Below, piece after piece: positions 11,458-21,839 of a stretch of DNA of 64,000 nucleotides. The notes below the pieces were generated by a model. That model was given only the letters and a program-made list of their open reading frames with translations, had not been told where the DNA came from and ran no database searches. Origin of the DNA: Trichobilharzia szidati. Taxonomy: Eukaryota; Platyhelminthes; Trematoda; Strigeidida; Schistosomatidae. The stretch's first letter is position 1. The number at the start of each line of letters is the position of its first letter. A program made the translations under genes and the position numbers. The DNA is taken from the NCBI GenBank assembly GCA_944472155.2, contig OX235275.1, forward strand, positions 30,060,865-30,124,864, written 5' to 3'.

Positions 11458-12688
11458 CAGTAAGCTAGAAAATGGACCTCTGAACAACCTTATCAGTAAG
11501 CTCTCATTTTATTGCCGATATGTATGGACGATAACTTTATTCTTTGTGATAATGGTTCCGATAGGAGTACAATAATTACTGAATTCAATGAAGTACATTC
11601 GGCTATGAAATTCACATGCAAAGAGGAATCCCAAGACAGAATTGCCTGTCTTCCTGGATGTCCTACTTACAAGAAAACCAGATGGTAGCATAAAAAGAAA
11701 TTTACACAGAAAAAGTACTTGGACGGGACAATATACACACTTTTACAGCTTCGTTCCCATCAATTACAAAAGGAATTTAGTGAAGACCCTTAGCCACAGA
11801 GTTAGAGCTATATGCTCTGAAGAAGTAATTAAAGATGAATTAAACATGGTATATGATACTTTAATTGAAAATGGTTATCCTGACAAGTTTATCAAGAAAC
11901 ATATGACGAAGAAGGCCGAAAAGAACGACCCACTATCTGTAAACAAGAAGCCACTTTATATACGACTACAATTAAAGGGCGATAAACCAAGTGAGTTAAT
12001 TACAAAGAAATTAAGAAAAGCAGTTCAAAGGACTTTTAATGCTGGTGAACTACACGTATTATTCTCTACAAGACCAATGGTGCTACCTCGACTGAAAGAT
12101 GAAGTACCTAGACTAGCCACTTCAAATTGTATTTATCAATTCAACTGCGCTTGTGGAGCGAGTTATGTTGGCCGTTGCTCTAGGAACTCGATTTTTCGTG
12201 CTCGAGAACATATCCCACTATGGCTAAGTAAAGGTGTAGTGAAAACCATTAACAGCTCGATATTAGACCGGTCACAATGCCAGCGTAGAAGAATCCTTCT
12301 CCATAATATACCGGGTGCCTAACAAACTACCAAAATCGTCGAAGCACCGCATGCTCCAAACAGCAGAGGTTATTGCGATTCGCCTCAAACAACCAGTGCT
12401 TTGTGTCCAAAAGAAACAACTTCAGCCCCTACTACTACCCTGGCCCTCAGTAGAGACTATAAACTCATGAATTTGTACTATTACCTTTCCTTATTCTTCT
12501 GACATTCAGTTTATTTTATGTTGATGCTGTTCAGCTGTAATCTATCAATATTATTGATTTGATGTTATTTAAACATCAATGTCGTTCATAAGACTAATTC
12601 ATTCATTCATTATAATGTATATATAATTGTAGAACCTGATGATGAATTTATGGAAAAGAGTACTCTTTGTTCCGTGTCTATTCTTTTG
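11458..12688 (+). mobile_element. PLE-A copy inserted in the inverted tail of a PLE-B
   Basis: 5'-truncated at the end of the palm: frames read KLENGPLNNL and YCRYV, where the YVDD box has lost both aspartates and the frame breaks. From 11642 a long frame reads LPVFLDVLLTRKPDGSIKRN, HRKSTWTGQYTHFYSFVPIN and LIENGYPDKFIKKH, then CIYQFNCACGASYVGRCSRN. A second frameshift near 12265 leads to VPNKLPKSSKHRM and the end LCVQKKQLQPLLLPW. The minus-strand copy at 24.0-24.8 kb belongs to the same subfamily. A 7-bp direct repeat ACAACTT at 11451-11457 and 12689-12695 may be its target duplication. Confidence 0.85.
12632..12672 (+). ncRNA. Candidate type I hammerhead ribozyme at PLE-A 3' end
   Basis: Stem I GAAC/GTTC (12632-12635 with 12669-12672) encloses a canonical CTGATGA box (12636-12642), a 10-nt weakly paired stem II, GAAA (12653-12656), a self-complementary stem III AGAGTACTCT and a UUU triplet before the 3' stem I strand. 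It lies 16 bases from the inferred 3' end of the element. Weak stem II makes activity uncertain. Confidence 0.5.
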
Positions 12689-12695
12689 ACAACTT

Positions 12696-14460
12696 ATTAA
12701 TCCTTCCTTAGCATGAGGTCATTTCTACTGTGTCAAATTTGGCTACTTGGTAAAGATAACTATAACCACTACAAAGAGACACTCAAAATATTGTAAAAGA
12801 TGATATGATATGATTTCAAATCCCAAATGGAATACCGAGAAATTGATAAAGAAAACATTATGGTAAGCTATGATATTAACTCATCATACACTAATATCCC
12901 TATTAAAGAAAGTCTTGATATCATTTCCAGTTTACATTACATCATATACAAAGCTATCACAAAGAATGTCCACTGGACACCAGTGAAATAATAATTGTGA
13001 GCTTGAAATTCTGTCTAGAAAGTAAATATTTTGCATTTAAAGGGAATTTATATAGACAGACAAATGGTGTTGCTGTGGGTTCATCAGTCTCCCCAATAGT
13101 CGTTTTCTTTTTCATGAATAGATTCGAAGATAGCATCTTTTTTCAAGCATACTCACTCCTAAAATATGGTTAAGATACATTGATAATACTTTTGTAGTGC
13201 TAAAACGAGATTTACACAGTTCATTCCTGGAGAAAATAAACAGTCTATCTCCCAGAATTCAGTTTACTTCAGAAGCAGAATCAAATGTCGGCGAACAACC
13301 ATTCCTAGACTGCCCAGTTAAGAGGAGGGAAAGCTGACATTTTAGTATATATATATATATATATTCAGGAAGGAAAACCCACGCCAACAACAAATATTTA
13401 GACTTCGGATCATCACACCTCATCAACGCAAAGGTTTCAGTTATTTCAAGTCTTCTTAGACGACCATACGTATTGATGTTAACGAGTGAGAAGGAAAAAC
13501 AAGAAGAAATATAAAATATTTCTGAAACTCTCAAGCAAAATAACTACCCAAAGATCTTCATCAACAAAATCAACACCGACAATAGTTATTCTCAAAAATG
13601 TATTCCGAAAACATGGACCTCAACCATTGTCATTCCATATAGAGCGGAGACGTTAGATGATATCAGAAGAGTACTCAATAAGCTCGACATCAGTGTTTTC
13701 TTCAAAATATCAGTCACACACTTACACACTAAGAAGCAACCTTGTCAGTGTAAAAGACCAAATCCCTGAGGATTCTCTCTGTAATTGTGTCTATGAAATA
13801 AAATGCTTGGAATGTGATGCAAATCACGGTAATCAGAAGAAATGAACACCGTGGAGCATCTGTTCAACCAACGAGAAATCTATCTGACCTGGGAAAGCTT
13901 AGAAAATCATCAGTTGTAGGTCGGCACGTTACACCATAGAATCAGGCCACAAAATTGATTTTGATAATATAGAAATAATCCACAAAAGTTCCAGAAATCA
14001 CAAAATACGTCTAATTTCCATCACAAGCACTTCATATCAAATGGAATCCAAATCGTCTGAATACGAATGATGGACTAAAACAGAATTTGACCTGTTTACA
14101 ACACCCCGCCTCCCCTGTGAGATGATAAACTCAACACAAATGTGAAAGGCGATTTCATTATGTAAACACACGTCGCTTTTATAATTTTACACACTTCAAC
14201 AATCTACACCTGGTTTTGTTATCTTTACCAGTTGGCCAACTTGATGAGGCATAAATTACCCCATGCTAAGGGACGATCATTAATTTGTTATATCTAAGCT
14301 TAATATGTTTTGTAAATTCTGGTTTAATATTACTACTTTGACAAAGCTATTACCAGCATTAAATAGCGAAACGTCAGTGAAAACAAGAACAGAATCGTTT
14401 TGCATTTCATTTATTGGGAAATACAAAAACGCTTTACAATAATGAATGTCATATACCTAA
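12696..14460 (+). mobile_element. PLE-B element: end of left inverted tail, RT and GIY-YIG body, right tail
   Basis: 12696-12770 completes the left inverted tail. The body then reads VSYDINSSYTNIPIKESLDI (motif A region, about 12870), LESKYFAFKGNLYRQTNGVA with VGSSVSP (motif B, about 13015-13095), a broken motif C near 13170, NCVYEIKCLECDAN (GIY-YIG start, about 13780) and SGHKIDFDNIEIIHKS (about 13940). Several frameshifts and a TA microsatellite at about 13345 break it. The right tail (14215-14460) is the inverted match of the left arm. N-terminal RT is missing. Confidence 0.75.
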
Positions 14461-14689
14461 TGCCTAAATCTTTTCAAACTGCAAAAAAGTGAACTTGATT
14501 TGGACATATGTAAAATGTAATCGTATTTCATGATGACAAGATTATGTTTACATTAACGCAAATAATCTTTGACTGGAAACTAGTAAGTAACCAGTGTGAT
14601 ATAATTGTCTTCTCCTTGATATGTTTGGTGCAGGCTAAATTCTATCAGTAAAGTTTTCAATGTGGTCCCAATTCTGCTAGGTAGCTTGC

Positions 14690-15045
14690 CTTCATGGTTC
14701 ACTGTGAATTGTTATTGTTAGGTAGTTGGAGGCAGTCAACAGGAAGCCTTTCTGGGTCCTAGGTCTCGTGCCAGCTGTCAATCACTAGTGTGCAAGGCGT
14801 ATCTGCAACCGCCTTGAAGGAATTTGATTTGTCTTCTGCGATTCAAACCCGGATCATGCAGTGCTACCGGCAGTCAGAGACGTTTGAATCTTGGAAGAGA
14901 CATGAATTCCTTCAAGGTGGCTGCAGATTCGCCTGTCTGACTGGTGAGCGCCTACTAGCCCGAGACCTAAATCCTAGCGAGACTCCCTGCCAATTACCTT
15001 CAAACATTCAGTACCACCACAGCTCATATAATTCGTGTACATTTC
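14690..15045. repeat. HHR-SINE1 inverted pair, degenerate
   Basis: A minus unit (about 14700-14900) and a plus unit (about 14900-15045) of the Sm-alpha-like repeat meet head to head near 14900: CTTGAAGGAATTTGATTTGT reads inward from the left and ATGAATTCCTTCAAGG outward to the right. Both hammerhead cores are mutated (for example TACTAGCCCGAGAC near 14955). No clear target duplication. Confidence 0.65.
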
Positions 15046-15189
15046 ACTAGAAGTATTTCCAACAGGCTACTGCAGTTGCCAATTCTCTGGCTCCATATTG
15101 AAGATCAGATGGACAACTAGAAAGGATGATCACCATTCAGGGCATAAAACTAACCAATCAACCGACCAAACAGTGAAAACCGTACTGCC

Positions 15190-15455
15190 CAACAAATGTG
15201 CCTAAGAAGAGATGGAGGTGTATACGACACACAGTGAATTGTATCACTCGTCAGTCATGTTCTCCCCGAGTGGAATTTGAACGAAGAACAACAAGTTGTG
15301 TGTGTGGTTCCGAGAATAACATGGAGAAGGTCATGTGAGGGGCATATCAGAGCTTATGGGTAACTGTGGAGACAATACAGAGAAGAAGGATGCAGCGAAG
15401 GTGTACTGCTGAAGCCCTATGTTGCACTCGGTCTTAAAGGAATAATATAATAATG
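15190..15455 (+). pseudogene. RTE-type LINE C-terminal end
   Basis: The plus strand reads HTVNCITRQSCSPRVEFERR, aligning with the NDITRQAL-WNP-GKR motif of RTE-type proteins. Downstream, the equivalent of a W-LV-LC-TRS end appears as GCTGAAGCCCTATG (about 15410). 5'-truncated and frameshifted. Confidence 0.6.
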
Positions 15456-15984
15456 CTAGTTTAACTGATTTTGTCATCAAGCGGCACCATTAAGAGAGAA
15501 AGCAATAATTGAAAACCAACACTGGATTCTTGGATAGCTGTTCTGTTCCAGTTTACGACTCTTTATCCATGCTGGCTTACAACCCCAAGAGAGAATAAAT
15601 TTATAGATGATATGAAAAGTTATAGGGTCGAAATGTTGGATTATTGAATAACAAGAGGATGAAAATAATACGATTTGAAAGCATCTTGAAGCTGAGATCT
15701 TCTGATCACATTACGCAATGTCTTCCTTCTCTAACAGTTTAATTAATTCACGTATTCTACTCATTTGCCGCTATATTCTTCCATGGTATTCTATATAACA
15801 GACTATGCTTTATTACCTTGAAATTTGAAGGTTGTAAGCAGGATTAAGTGGTGTGTGGCGCCTTTGATTCAAATGAGTGAAATCGTTGTTGCCAATGGGC
15901 CTTTTTAATTCTTCAAGGTCGCTAGCTACAGCCAACATATCTGCTATCGAACGTTTCCATTTGGAATTTGAAACTTTCTCTTTG
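15456..15984. other. No recognised feature
   Basis: AT-rich DNA between an RTE end and a CR1 end. No motif recognised. Confidence 0.45.
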
Positions 15985-16140
15985 TATCTCTTCGGATAGA
16001 AGTAGATGAAATTTCATACGAATTTATGATCAGACAGTGACAAAAATATAAAAATTCAACCATACTATATTTAGCCCCAATGTTTTGTGAAGAGAAATAT
16101 ATCAGAGAAGAGCTTATTGCAGGTTTATTACTTATATTGT
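15985..16140 (+). pseudogene. CR1-type LINE C-terminal remnant
   Basis: The plus strand reads SDKNIKIQPYYI, then FCEEKYIREELIAGLL. It aligns with TSKYKNSVIPYLARILCDEN and SVRQEL of the CR1 copy at 58.1-58.3 kb. Only about 50 codons remain, with stops. Confidence 0.55.
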
Positions 16141-16379
16141 TTTATGTATTTATTTATGTGCAATCGAAGATAATAATAAAAATAGGGAGGATTTGTACAG
16201 ATGAAGGCACTGAAAATGAATTAGGATACATCTCAAATACTCTGTTTCAAATGGAGATGTGACTAGTAAATTCCTACGCCTAATATTATTGCGAGTAATA
16301 AAACGAAGTTATACTGCCGCCACCCTTTGCTTGTCATTTTCCGACTGCCAATCAATTATAACTGCTTAAACGAAAGACA

Positions 16380-17160
16380 AACTGCCTAGCTGTGCCGCAT
16401 TTATGCACATTTACAAATAGAACTGCTTCTGTGGAGAAAGTCATAAAGGATGAACAGCTAGATGCCTCAACAAACGTATTAATGAGCATCTTCCTTCATG
16501 TTTCGGTAAAAGCGGAGTAAAATCAACAGGAAGTTCTATTTTTGTCTCATTTGATTGATGGCAGTGGTCACCAAGTGAACAGAAGAAGTGCCTTCAAAGT
16601 TATCTATCGCAGTCCATCGGCCGTTTCGAAGGGGATTAGAATCCACCGTTTACTCATAGCCTAAACTATGGGAATTAATTCAAGAAAACAATCCTAGATT
16701 CTTAGCACACAAACGAAGTTTGTTTTACCTTCGTCTCTCCCTTGGTCAAGGTAAAGCCTAATTAAAGCCTTCTCATCCTTTCTTTCTGTATTTCTTTCCA
16801 TTTCCTTCGTACTTTTATGATATTTATTTAAAATCTGATTATCTGTCCACTTCACATTTAGTATTACGTAACTTTTTGAATTTGGCTTAATTTGTTTATT
16901 GAATTGTCTACATATTACGACTCATATTACTTCCTTGATTATTCTTATCGTCACGTGCACAAACCTCATTATAATAGTTTTTGTTATCATTAAAATCATC
17001 ATTATTACTGGTGTTAAAAACATTTATGACTTAATGATAGTATTACTCTTCAATCGATAAACTCACCATCATTAATTAAATTCTTTTAGATATGAAGCTA
17101 TGTAAATTAGAGTAAAGCCTGAAGAAGATCTAACTGAAGACAACAAGATTGTTCGCTTAT
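16380..17160 (+). mobile_element. PLE-A copy: GIY-YIG end and tail
   Basis: Broken frames give VPHLCTF (16395), an amphipathic stretch, DGSGHQVNRRSAFKVIYRSP (about 16555-16615) and FVLPSSLPW at the C-terminus (about 16718-16744). These are the late endonuclease and terminal signatures of PLE-A. Several stops. The tail (16745-17160) ends in a hammerhead-like fold. Confidence 0.75.
17115..17158 (+). ncRNA. Candidate hammerhead-like fold at PLE-A 3' end
   Basis: Stem I AAGC/GCTT (17115-17118 with 17155-17158) encloses CTGAAGA (17119-17125), a short unpaired stem II region, GAAG in place of GAAA, and a GACAA/TTGTT stem III with a UUC triplet. Architecture agrees with 12632-12672, but the GAAA box carries a substitution. 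Confidence 0.4.
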
Positions 17161-17825
17161 ATGTCTTGTTCTAAGATCAATTTTTTTGTTTTTGTTCCAC
17201 TCCAGCCTATATAGAATGAGTACTGTAGGAGTTGGAAGATAAATATTTACAACAGCATACAGATTACCTCACGTATTCGTCGAGTGATTTGATCTACTTA
17301 ACTACGAAGCAGTAGCTGAAGATTATAGGTGACATGACTCGAAATCCTTCACAATCATCAGTACTATTCACTCCTGTGTTGCACACAACACTTTCATTTC
17401 CCCTCAGCATGATTTTAGACAACGGCACACACACATAAACGCAGCCAAAGACATCATTTTTCACTGAAGTTCTAACCAGTGGCCTATCTTTTGTGGGTAT
17501 CATTCTATGATTTCTTCAAAGTATATATCCAATCTGTAAAAGTGCTACCAGCCATCTCGCAGAGGAATGCTACAGGAAGCTAGACATATCGAGGGCTGAT
17601 CGAAGTGGCGAGTCGTTTTAATGAATTTCCGGGTGTCAATATGCCGAACGATTTCAGTGCTTCATATATTGCTGGTGGCTCAACTATTCACTAATGACAC
17701 TGTTAACTGTCTCTCAGTCCTCTTGGTTGTATCTTTGTTAGTTGATAGTTTTGGAAATTTAAGCTCACCACATGATAAAGTCCCCGATTTGCTTAAGTAA
17801 TCAGACATATCCTTAATATTGTTGG
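17161..17825. other. No recognised feature
   Basis: No repeat family or coding motif recognised. The minus-strand frame at 17294-17503 is short and featureless. Confidence 0.45.
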
Positions 17826-17856
17826 TATTAGATGGTTAGAGGCAATCGGCAGGAAG

Positions 17857-17899
17857 CCTTGGACCTAGGTTTCGTGCTAGTTGACACTCATCAGCAAGG
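17857..17899 (-). ncRNA. Type I hammerhead ribozyme in HHR-SINE1
   Basis: On the minus strand CCTTG/CAAGG forms stem I. CTGATGA (plus coordinates 17888-17894 reversed) and GAAA form the core. Stem II is GTGT/GCAC around CAACTA (one G-U pair), stem III is the self-complementary CCTAGG, and the cleavage triplet is GUC. All core bases are present. Confidence 0.85.
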
Positions 17900-18046
17900 C
17901 ATATCTGCAACCTTGAAGGAACTGATGTCCCTTCTGAGATTCGAACCCGAGTCACCCAGTGCTGCAGTCAGAGACGTTACCGCTGAGCTATTCAGGTTCG
18001 CGGCTGACCTCCTGTAGGACTGCATTGGATATTTTTGATTGATTGG

Positions 18047-18089
18047 CCTTGCTGATGAGTGCCAACTAGCACGAAACCTAGGTCCAAGG
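18047..18089 (+). ncRNA. Type I hammerhead ribozyme in HHR-SINE1 (best preserved)
   Basis: Every expected element is present: stem I CCTTG (18047-18051) with CAAGG (18085-18089), CTGATGA (18052-18058), fully paired stem II GTGC/GCAC around CAACTA, GAAA (18073-18076), self-complementary stem III CCTAGG (18077-18082) and triplet GUC. The layout matches the schistosome Sm-alpha hammerhead. The near-zero loop III suggests folding is favoured in a dimer. Confidence 0.9.
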
Positions 18090-18199
18090 CTTCCTGCCGA
18101 TTGCCTCCAAGCATCTAATACCAACAATTCATAGTGCACCGTAATGGCGAGCCACCTAGCATGGTGGCCACATTGCAAACATGACTGATAGAATTCGTC

Positions 18200-18690
18200 T
18201 CCTATTCACATGACCTCCTCCATGTCTCCCCTGACCACCAACTCGCTGCTTTCCTTTCCATCGGGATTCCACTCGAGCAACTACGTGGCGTTTGATGTCA
18301 CTTACTCGATGGTTTGTCTGCTCAGAGTATGGACAGTCCACCTCCATTTCTTCCTACTTATGTGTTGCACAATCAATTCCTGCTGGATTGGTTCGCTCCC
18401 AAAGATGTCTGTTGCTGATATTTTCTGGCTTGCCATCTGATCTTCAGTAGTATTGAGAGAAGACAGCTATTGATGAAAGCCTGTAGTTTGTTCGAAGTTC
18501 CTTTCATAATGCACCAAGTCTCTATTTTATGGAGTAGCACCAACTTCACATTGGAGTTAAAAATCCGTTGGCCTCCACACAGATTTGAGAGTAATAAAGG
18601 TTTGCCTTGCTTTCCCGATCCTTGCTTTGATGTTTTCGTCAGTTCCGTCTGCCTATAGTTGAAACGATGTTTCCCAGATCGAGTTTAAAA
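18200..18690 (-). pseudogene. RTE-type LINE 3' end
   Basis: Minus-strand frames read RIFNSNVKLVLLHKIETWC (about 18540) and KLQAFINSCLLSIL (about 18470), then KKWRWTVHTL and DIKRHVVARVESRWKGKQRV followed by GRHGGGHV (about 18330-18220). These follow the RTE-type order RIFN-NVK-VLLYG-ETW, KLQ-FIN-CLR-I, KWRWIGHTLR and WNP-GKRKRGRP. Several frameshifts and stops; the polymerase core is absent. Confidence 0.7.
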
Positions 18691-18864
18691 CGTCAAATGG
18701 CGGGAATAACGGTATTGGTATTAATAGCATAAAATTATAAGATACAGGGGATAGAGAGCGGTACCATAAGATTACAAATATTGGAGAATAACTGAGCCGT
18801 TTTTATGCCAATTACATAGTAAGTTATGAGTTTCAGGTTTAACAGTATCTTCAAAAGCCTCAGG

Positions 18865-19443
18865 ATGGTCGCGGGTGGGTGCCTTGCGCTGCGGGTTGGC
18901 CACCCCTCCGCACACCTCTTGAAATGCTCCCATATGACCGGGCGTCTTACATAGCCTCTCCTGAGGAAGTCCTACTCACTGCCTTCACGTGGCGGAGGTG
19001 TTTTTCACCAAAGTGAGAGGGCGAAAGCGGATGCCCGGCGCTCTTCACCGGGTTGACTGTCCATTGGATGACAGTCTAGGGGAGATGGCTAAACCCTGAT
19101 TCCAAACCTCCAACGACTGGCATATGAAGCTCACTGGAGCTCACCGGCAGACGTATGGACAAAGGGCTTGTTGGATTTCCTGGATGTCTGGCCCCATTCA
19201 AAAAGGCGTATGAACCGAACTCCGGTCACCGGCTGCCAATGGATAGTGGACTCCCTATTCCACTCCTACTGCCTTGTAGGTCACACTTGGTTGTGTAAAG
19301 GCTAGAGCTGCACTCTCAAACAAAAGGCCGAGCGATTCTGGGGACATCACTCGTACCAAATTCCCATGAAACTTCATGAACTCTCGTTCATGAAGCCGGC
19401 TCATCCTCCCGTAGTAGATAGCCGAAGTAAAGTAAGTAAGCAA
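18865..19443 (+). repeat. GC-rich module with TAAG-rich end, unidentified
   Basis: This block is clearly richer in G+C than its AT-rich surroundings and has sharp edges. It ends in AAAGTAAGTAAGCAAG (about 19428-19443), resembling the short repeated tail of RTE-mobilised sequences. No convincing protein is encoded on either strand. It may be a LINE untranslated region or a non-autonomous element using RTE machinery. No second copy is present in the window. Confidence 0.4.
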
Positions 19444-19905
19444 GTATCTTCATCAAATAGAACGTGGGTGGACAAAAAAGGTTATCGTTGGGTTATTATT
19501 ATACTGAGAACTTCTAGCATATAATCTTTTATAATGACTTCTGCTTATTAACGGATGAGATGCAAGGGGGAGGCAGAGTTCTGAGTGGAGAGAATGTGTA
19601 GAGTCAGCCAATATATATTTAGACCGTTTCTCATATAAGTTTAGACATCTGATATACTATTTGTTCATTTCTATTATCAGGAAAACAACTCAGATAATGT
19701 GTTTGATACGGATATACAACATTCTCCAACAAGTCGAAAGAGAAGAATATCTTCTGACAGACTGCATGAATGCCTTGGATACAGCAACTGCACATTTTAT
19801 CGCCGTCAAAAACGGTTACGTGATGTAGCATTTAGTGACTGGGACTTCTGAAAACGTTAATGTACATCTAGAGAAGAGGTAGTTATGGATAAAACAGTAC
19901 CTTTG
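19444..19905. other. No recognised feature
   Basis: AT-rich sequence between two repeats; no motif recognised. Confidence 0.45.
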
Positions 19906-20110
19906 TCTTCAAGTTGTGCCTCGGTGGCACAGCAGTTAGGACTCTCACCGAGCATGCACATGGCACGGGGTTCGATCCCCTGCCGACGAACACTTGATAT
20001 CAATGGTCGGCCTGCTAAATTTGGCCTACTGATATCACATGCTGAAAATTTCATACTTGTATCAAAACTACGGTGTGGAATCAAGCTATAATCAAAAATA
20101 TAAAAAGAAT
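19906..20110 (+). repeat. tRNA-headed SINE (SINE-C)
   Basis: The head has an A-box-like TGGCACAGCAGTTAGG (about 19924) and a B box GGTTCGATCCC (about 19970). The body continues through GGTCGGCCTGCTAAATTTGG and GTGTGGAATCAAGCT into an A-rich tail. The same body and tail occur on the minus strand at 21.6 kb and 43.3 kb. The anticodon-arm region no longer looks like a working tRNA. Confidence 0.7.
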
Positions 20111-20119
20111 ATAAAAAAA

Positions 20120-21250
20120 ATAAGATTTTATTTTGATAAATCACATAGTGTTATGCAGTAATATTTACTGATGATCACGTTTCGAGCACAAACTATTACT
20201 CATTATCATATCAAGTCACTACTCACACGACCTTTTACTGCATTTATACACATGAATAAAAATTGATGATTAGACATCTGAATAAAAATCAAAATAGGAT
20301 AATGTACATTTAGAGATAATAATATGAGTGTTATCAATAAAGTACAATCAAATGGGAAATAAGATGCTTTTATAGTCATAATAAGTAACTTGCTAGCATG
20401 TTATAATGTGAATTGAATGCCTTTTAACATTATTTATCATAATCGAATTTGACAGGTGGTAATAATATCTTCTATATCTCTGGTATTTGCTTTGAGTCAC
20501 TTCTTTTGCATGTGCTGGGTGTAGATTCACTCGATGAACCATGATTCAGTAATCAACCACTGTCTCTCTCCACCTACTTATATTACTTTTTAGAATTTTA
20601 ACCCTCTCCCAACCATTGTGTGACTGCGTGTCAATGCATGCAGTACAATGTAGTGCTGAGTTTTTTTCTAAATTACTTATCATCATCATGAAATCAGTCA
20701 TTTGAACCTTAGCCGAATTCTTATGTTCCGACAAAATGACTACCCTAGGTCTACTAGTTTGACCAATATAGTTCACCTGAATCGCAGTCATTGCATCGTA
20801 TTTTTTAAATTATATTATTTTGTCTAATTGAGTCCACCGGGTCTTTTAGCCTTTGGAGCTTATCTCTGACTGACTTTGTAGGATTGAATGCCACCCTAAT
20901 CGCTGCTACTTAACAACTACGCCTGCCTTCACAGAATGATCAAGAATGAGATGAATCAAAGTCTATATATCCAATATTAGAATGCGTCGGTTTTTTATAA
21001 ACGCTAGTGTGCAGTTTACCTTCTTCTATTCGTTTGATTTTACAGTCTGACACAGGTAATTCTCCTTGATCATTTTTTGATTCAAATTTGCATTTTATTC
21101 CCATTACTGGTGAGTCTACATGCGGCAAGAAGCTAGAGATATGTTCTGTTTTTTAACACTGTGTATGAAAGTGTCATCCACATTTCTCCATCATTTTCAT
21201 CTTATCTATAATGAAGTTCAGATATCTGTCAACCAGGATATCAACAATCT
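20120..21250 (-). mobile_element. PLE-C element: RT motif C to GIY-YIG and 3' tail
   Basis: Reading right to left: VDDTFIHSVKKQNIS (motif C with both aspartates, about 21180), FESKNDQGELPVSDCKIKRI and YKKPTHSNIGYIDFDSSHS (21.1-20.94 kb), an interrupted connector, then NYIGQTSRPRVVILSEHKNS (GIY-YIG, about 20780) with HNGWERVKILKSN (about 20600). Tail 20120-20450 matches the plus-strand tail at 42.98-43.25 kb. 5'-truncated, several frameshifts. The PLE-C proteins differ from PLE-A and PLE-B. Confidence 0.8.
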
Positions 21251-21326
21251 GACTGAGTTGCAGTTGTGTACAGGACTGAAAATTTCATTCCGTTTAAAAA
21301 TTGTTTTTTTTGGAATTAAAGGATTA

Positions 21327-21543
21327 TTTAAACAAAGCAACAACTACAGATTTAGCAGAATAAATTGGTACCATATTTTATTTCGTCGCCTTCTCTTCAG
21401 CTGCTTACAGGGCAAAAACATCATTAAATTATTACATTATTAATTATTATTAAATTAAATTAAATTATTAAAAGAGAAGGCGACGAAATAAAATATGGTA
21501 CCAATTTATTCTGCTAAATCTGTAGTTGTTGCTTTGTTTAAAT
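21327..21543. repeat. Inverted repeat made of two PLE-A 3' ends
   Basis: Arms 21327-21398 and 21472-21543 are near-perfect reverse complements around an AT-rich spacer of about 70 bp. Each arm is the hammerhead-bearing end also found at 53.2 kb. The left arm keeps the whole fold (21355-21404); the right arm starts inside the CTGAAGA box. Confidence 0.85.
21355..21404 (-). ncRNA. Candidate type I hammerhead at a PLE-A 3' end
   Basis: On the minus strand GCAG/CTGC forms stem I, followed by CTGAAGA, a 9-nt stem II region with little pairing, GAAA, an A-T stem III and a UU cleavage dinucleotide before CTGC. The same fold at 53223-53272 differs mainly in stem III sequence. Confidence 0.5.
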
Positions 21544-21599
21544 TCATTAAGGGGAACAAATGTATGGAATAAAGGATTATTAATTTGATAGCAAACTTT

Positions 21600-21790
21600 T
21601 TTTGATTACAGCTTGATTCCACACTGTACTTTTTTGGTACAGGTATGGAATTTTCAGAATGTGATATCGGTAGCCCATATTTTGCAGGCCGACCAATTGA
21701 AATCAGGTGTGCGTTGGCAGGGGATCGAACTCCGGACCATCTGCATGGTCGGAGAGAGTCCTAACCATCTTGCACCAACATTACAGACCA
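21600..21790 (-). repeat. SINE-C copy, minus strand
   Basis: Begins (on plus) with a T-run and GCTTGATTCCACAC, then TATGGAATTTTCAG, GGTAGCCCATATTTTGCAGG and GGGGATCGAACTCC (B box reversed), ending near TCCTAACCATCTTGC. This is the reverse complement of SINE-C at 19.9 kb, with a short A-tail at its left edge. Confidence 0.65.
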
Positions 21791-21839
21791 GATGCATGAT
21801 ACTAATAACTAAGTGACGTTCAATCAGTGTCTATCCATT

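Larger units (their letters stand above)
17826..18200. repeat. HHR-SINE1 (Sm-alpha-like) inverted pair
   Basis: A minus unit (17826-18030) carries the tRNA-like region (B box as TTCGAACCC near 17940, A-box-like CTGAGCTA near 17982) and a hammerhead. A plus unit (18031-18200) carries a hammerhead and the leader CCTCCAAGCATCTAATACCA. The two meet head to head. The right unit is cut off by the RTE remnant that follows. No target duplication seen. Confidence 0.85.

Noticed and set aside
13344..13366. TA run as a regulatory site
   Set aside because: A simple microsatellite inside a decayed PLE-B body.
14350..14380. GCGAAACGTCAGTG motif in a PLE-B tail, possibly a hammerhead
   Set aside because: A GAAACGTC block is present, but no CUGANGA box precedes it. 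The upstream sequence forms a simple hairpin (GCTATT/AATAGC) instead.
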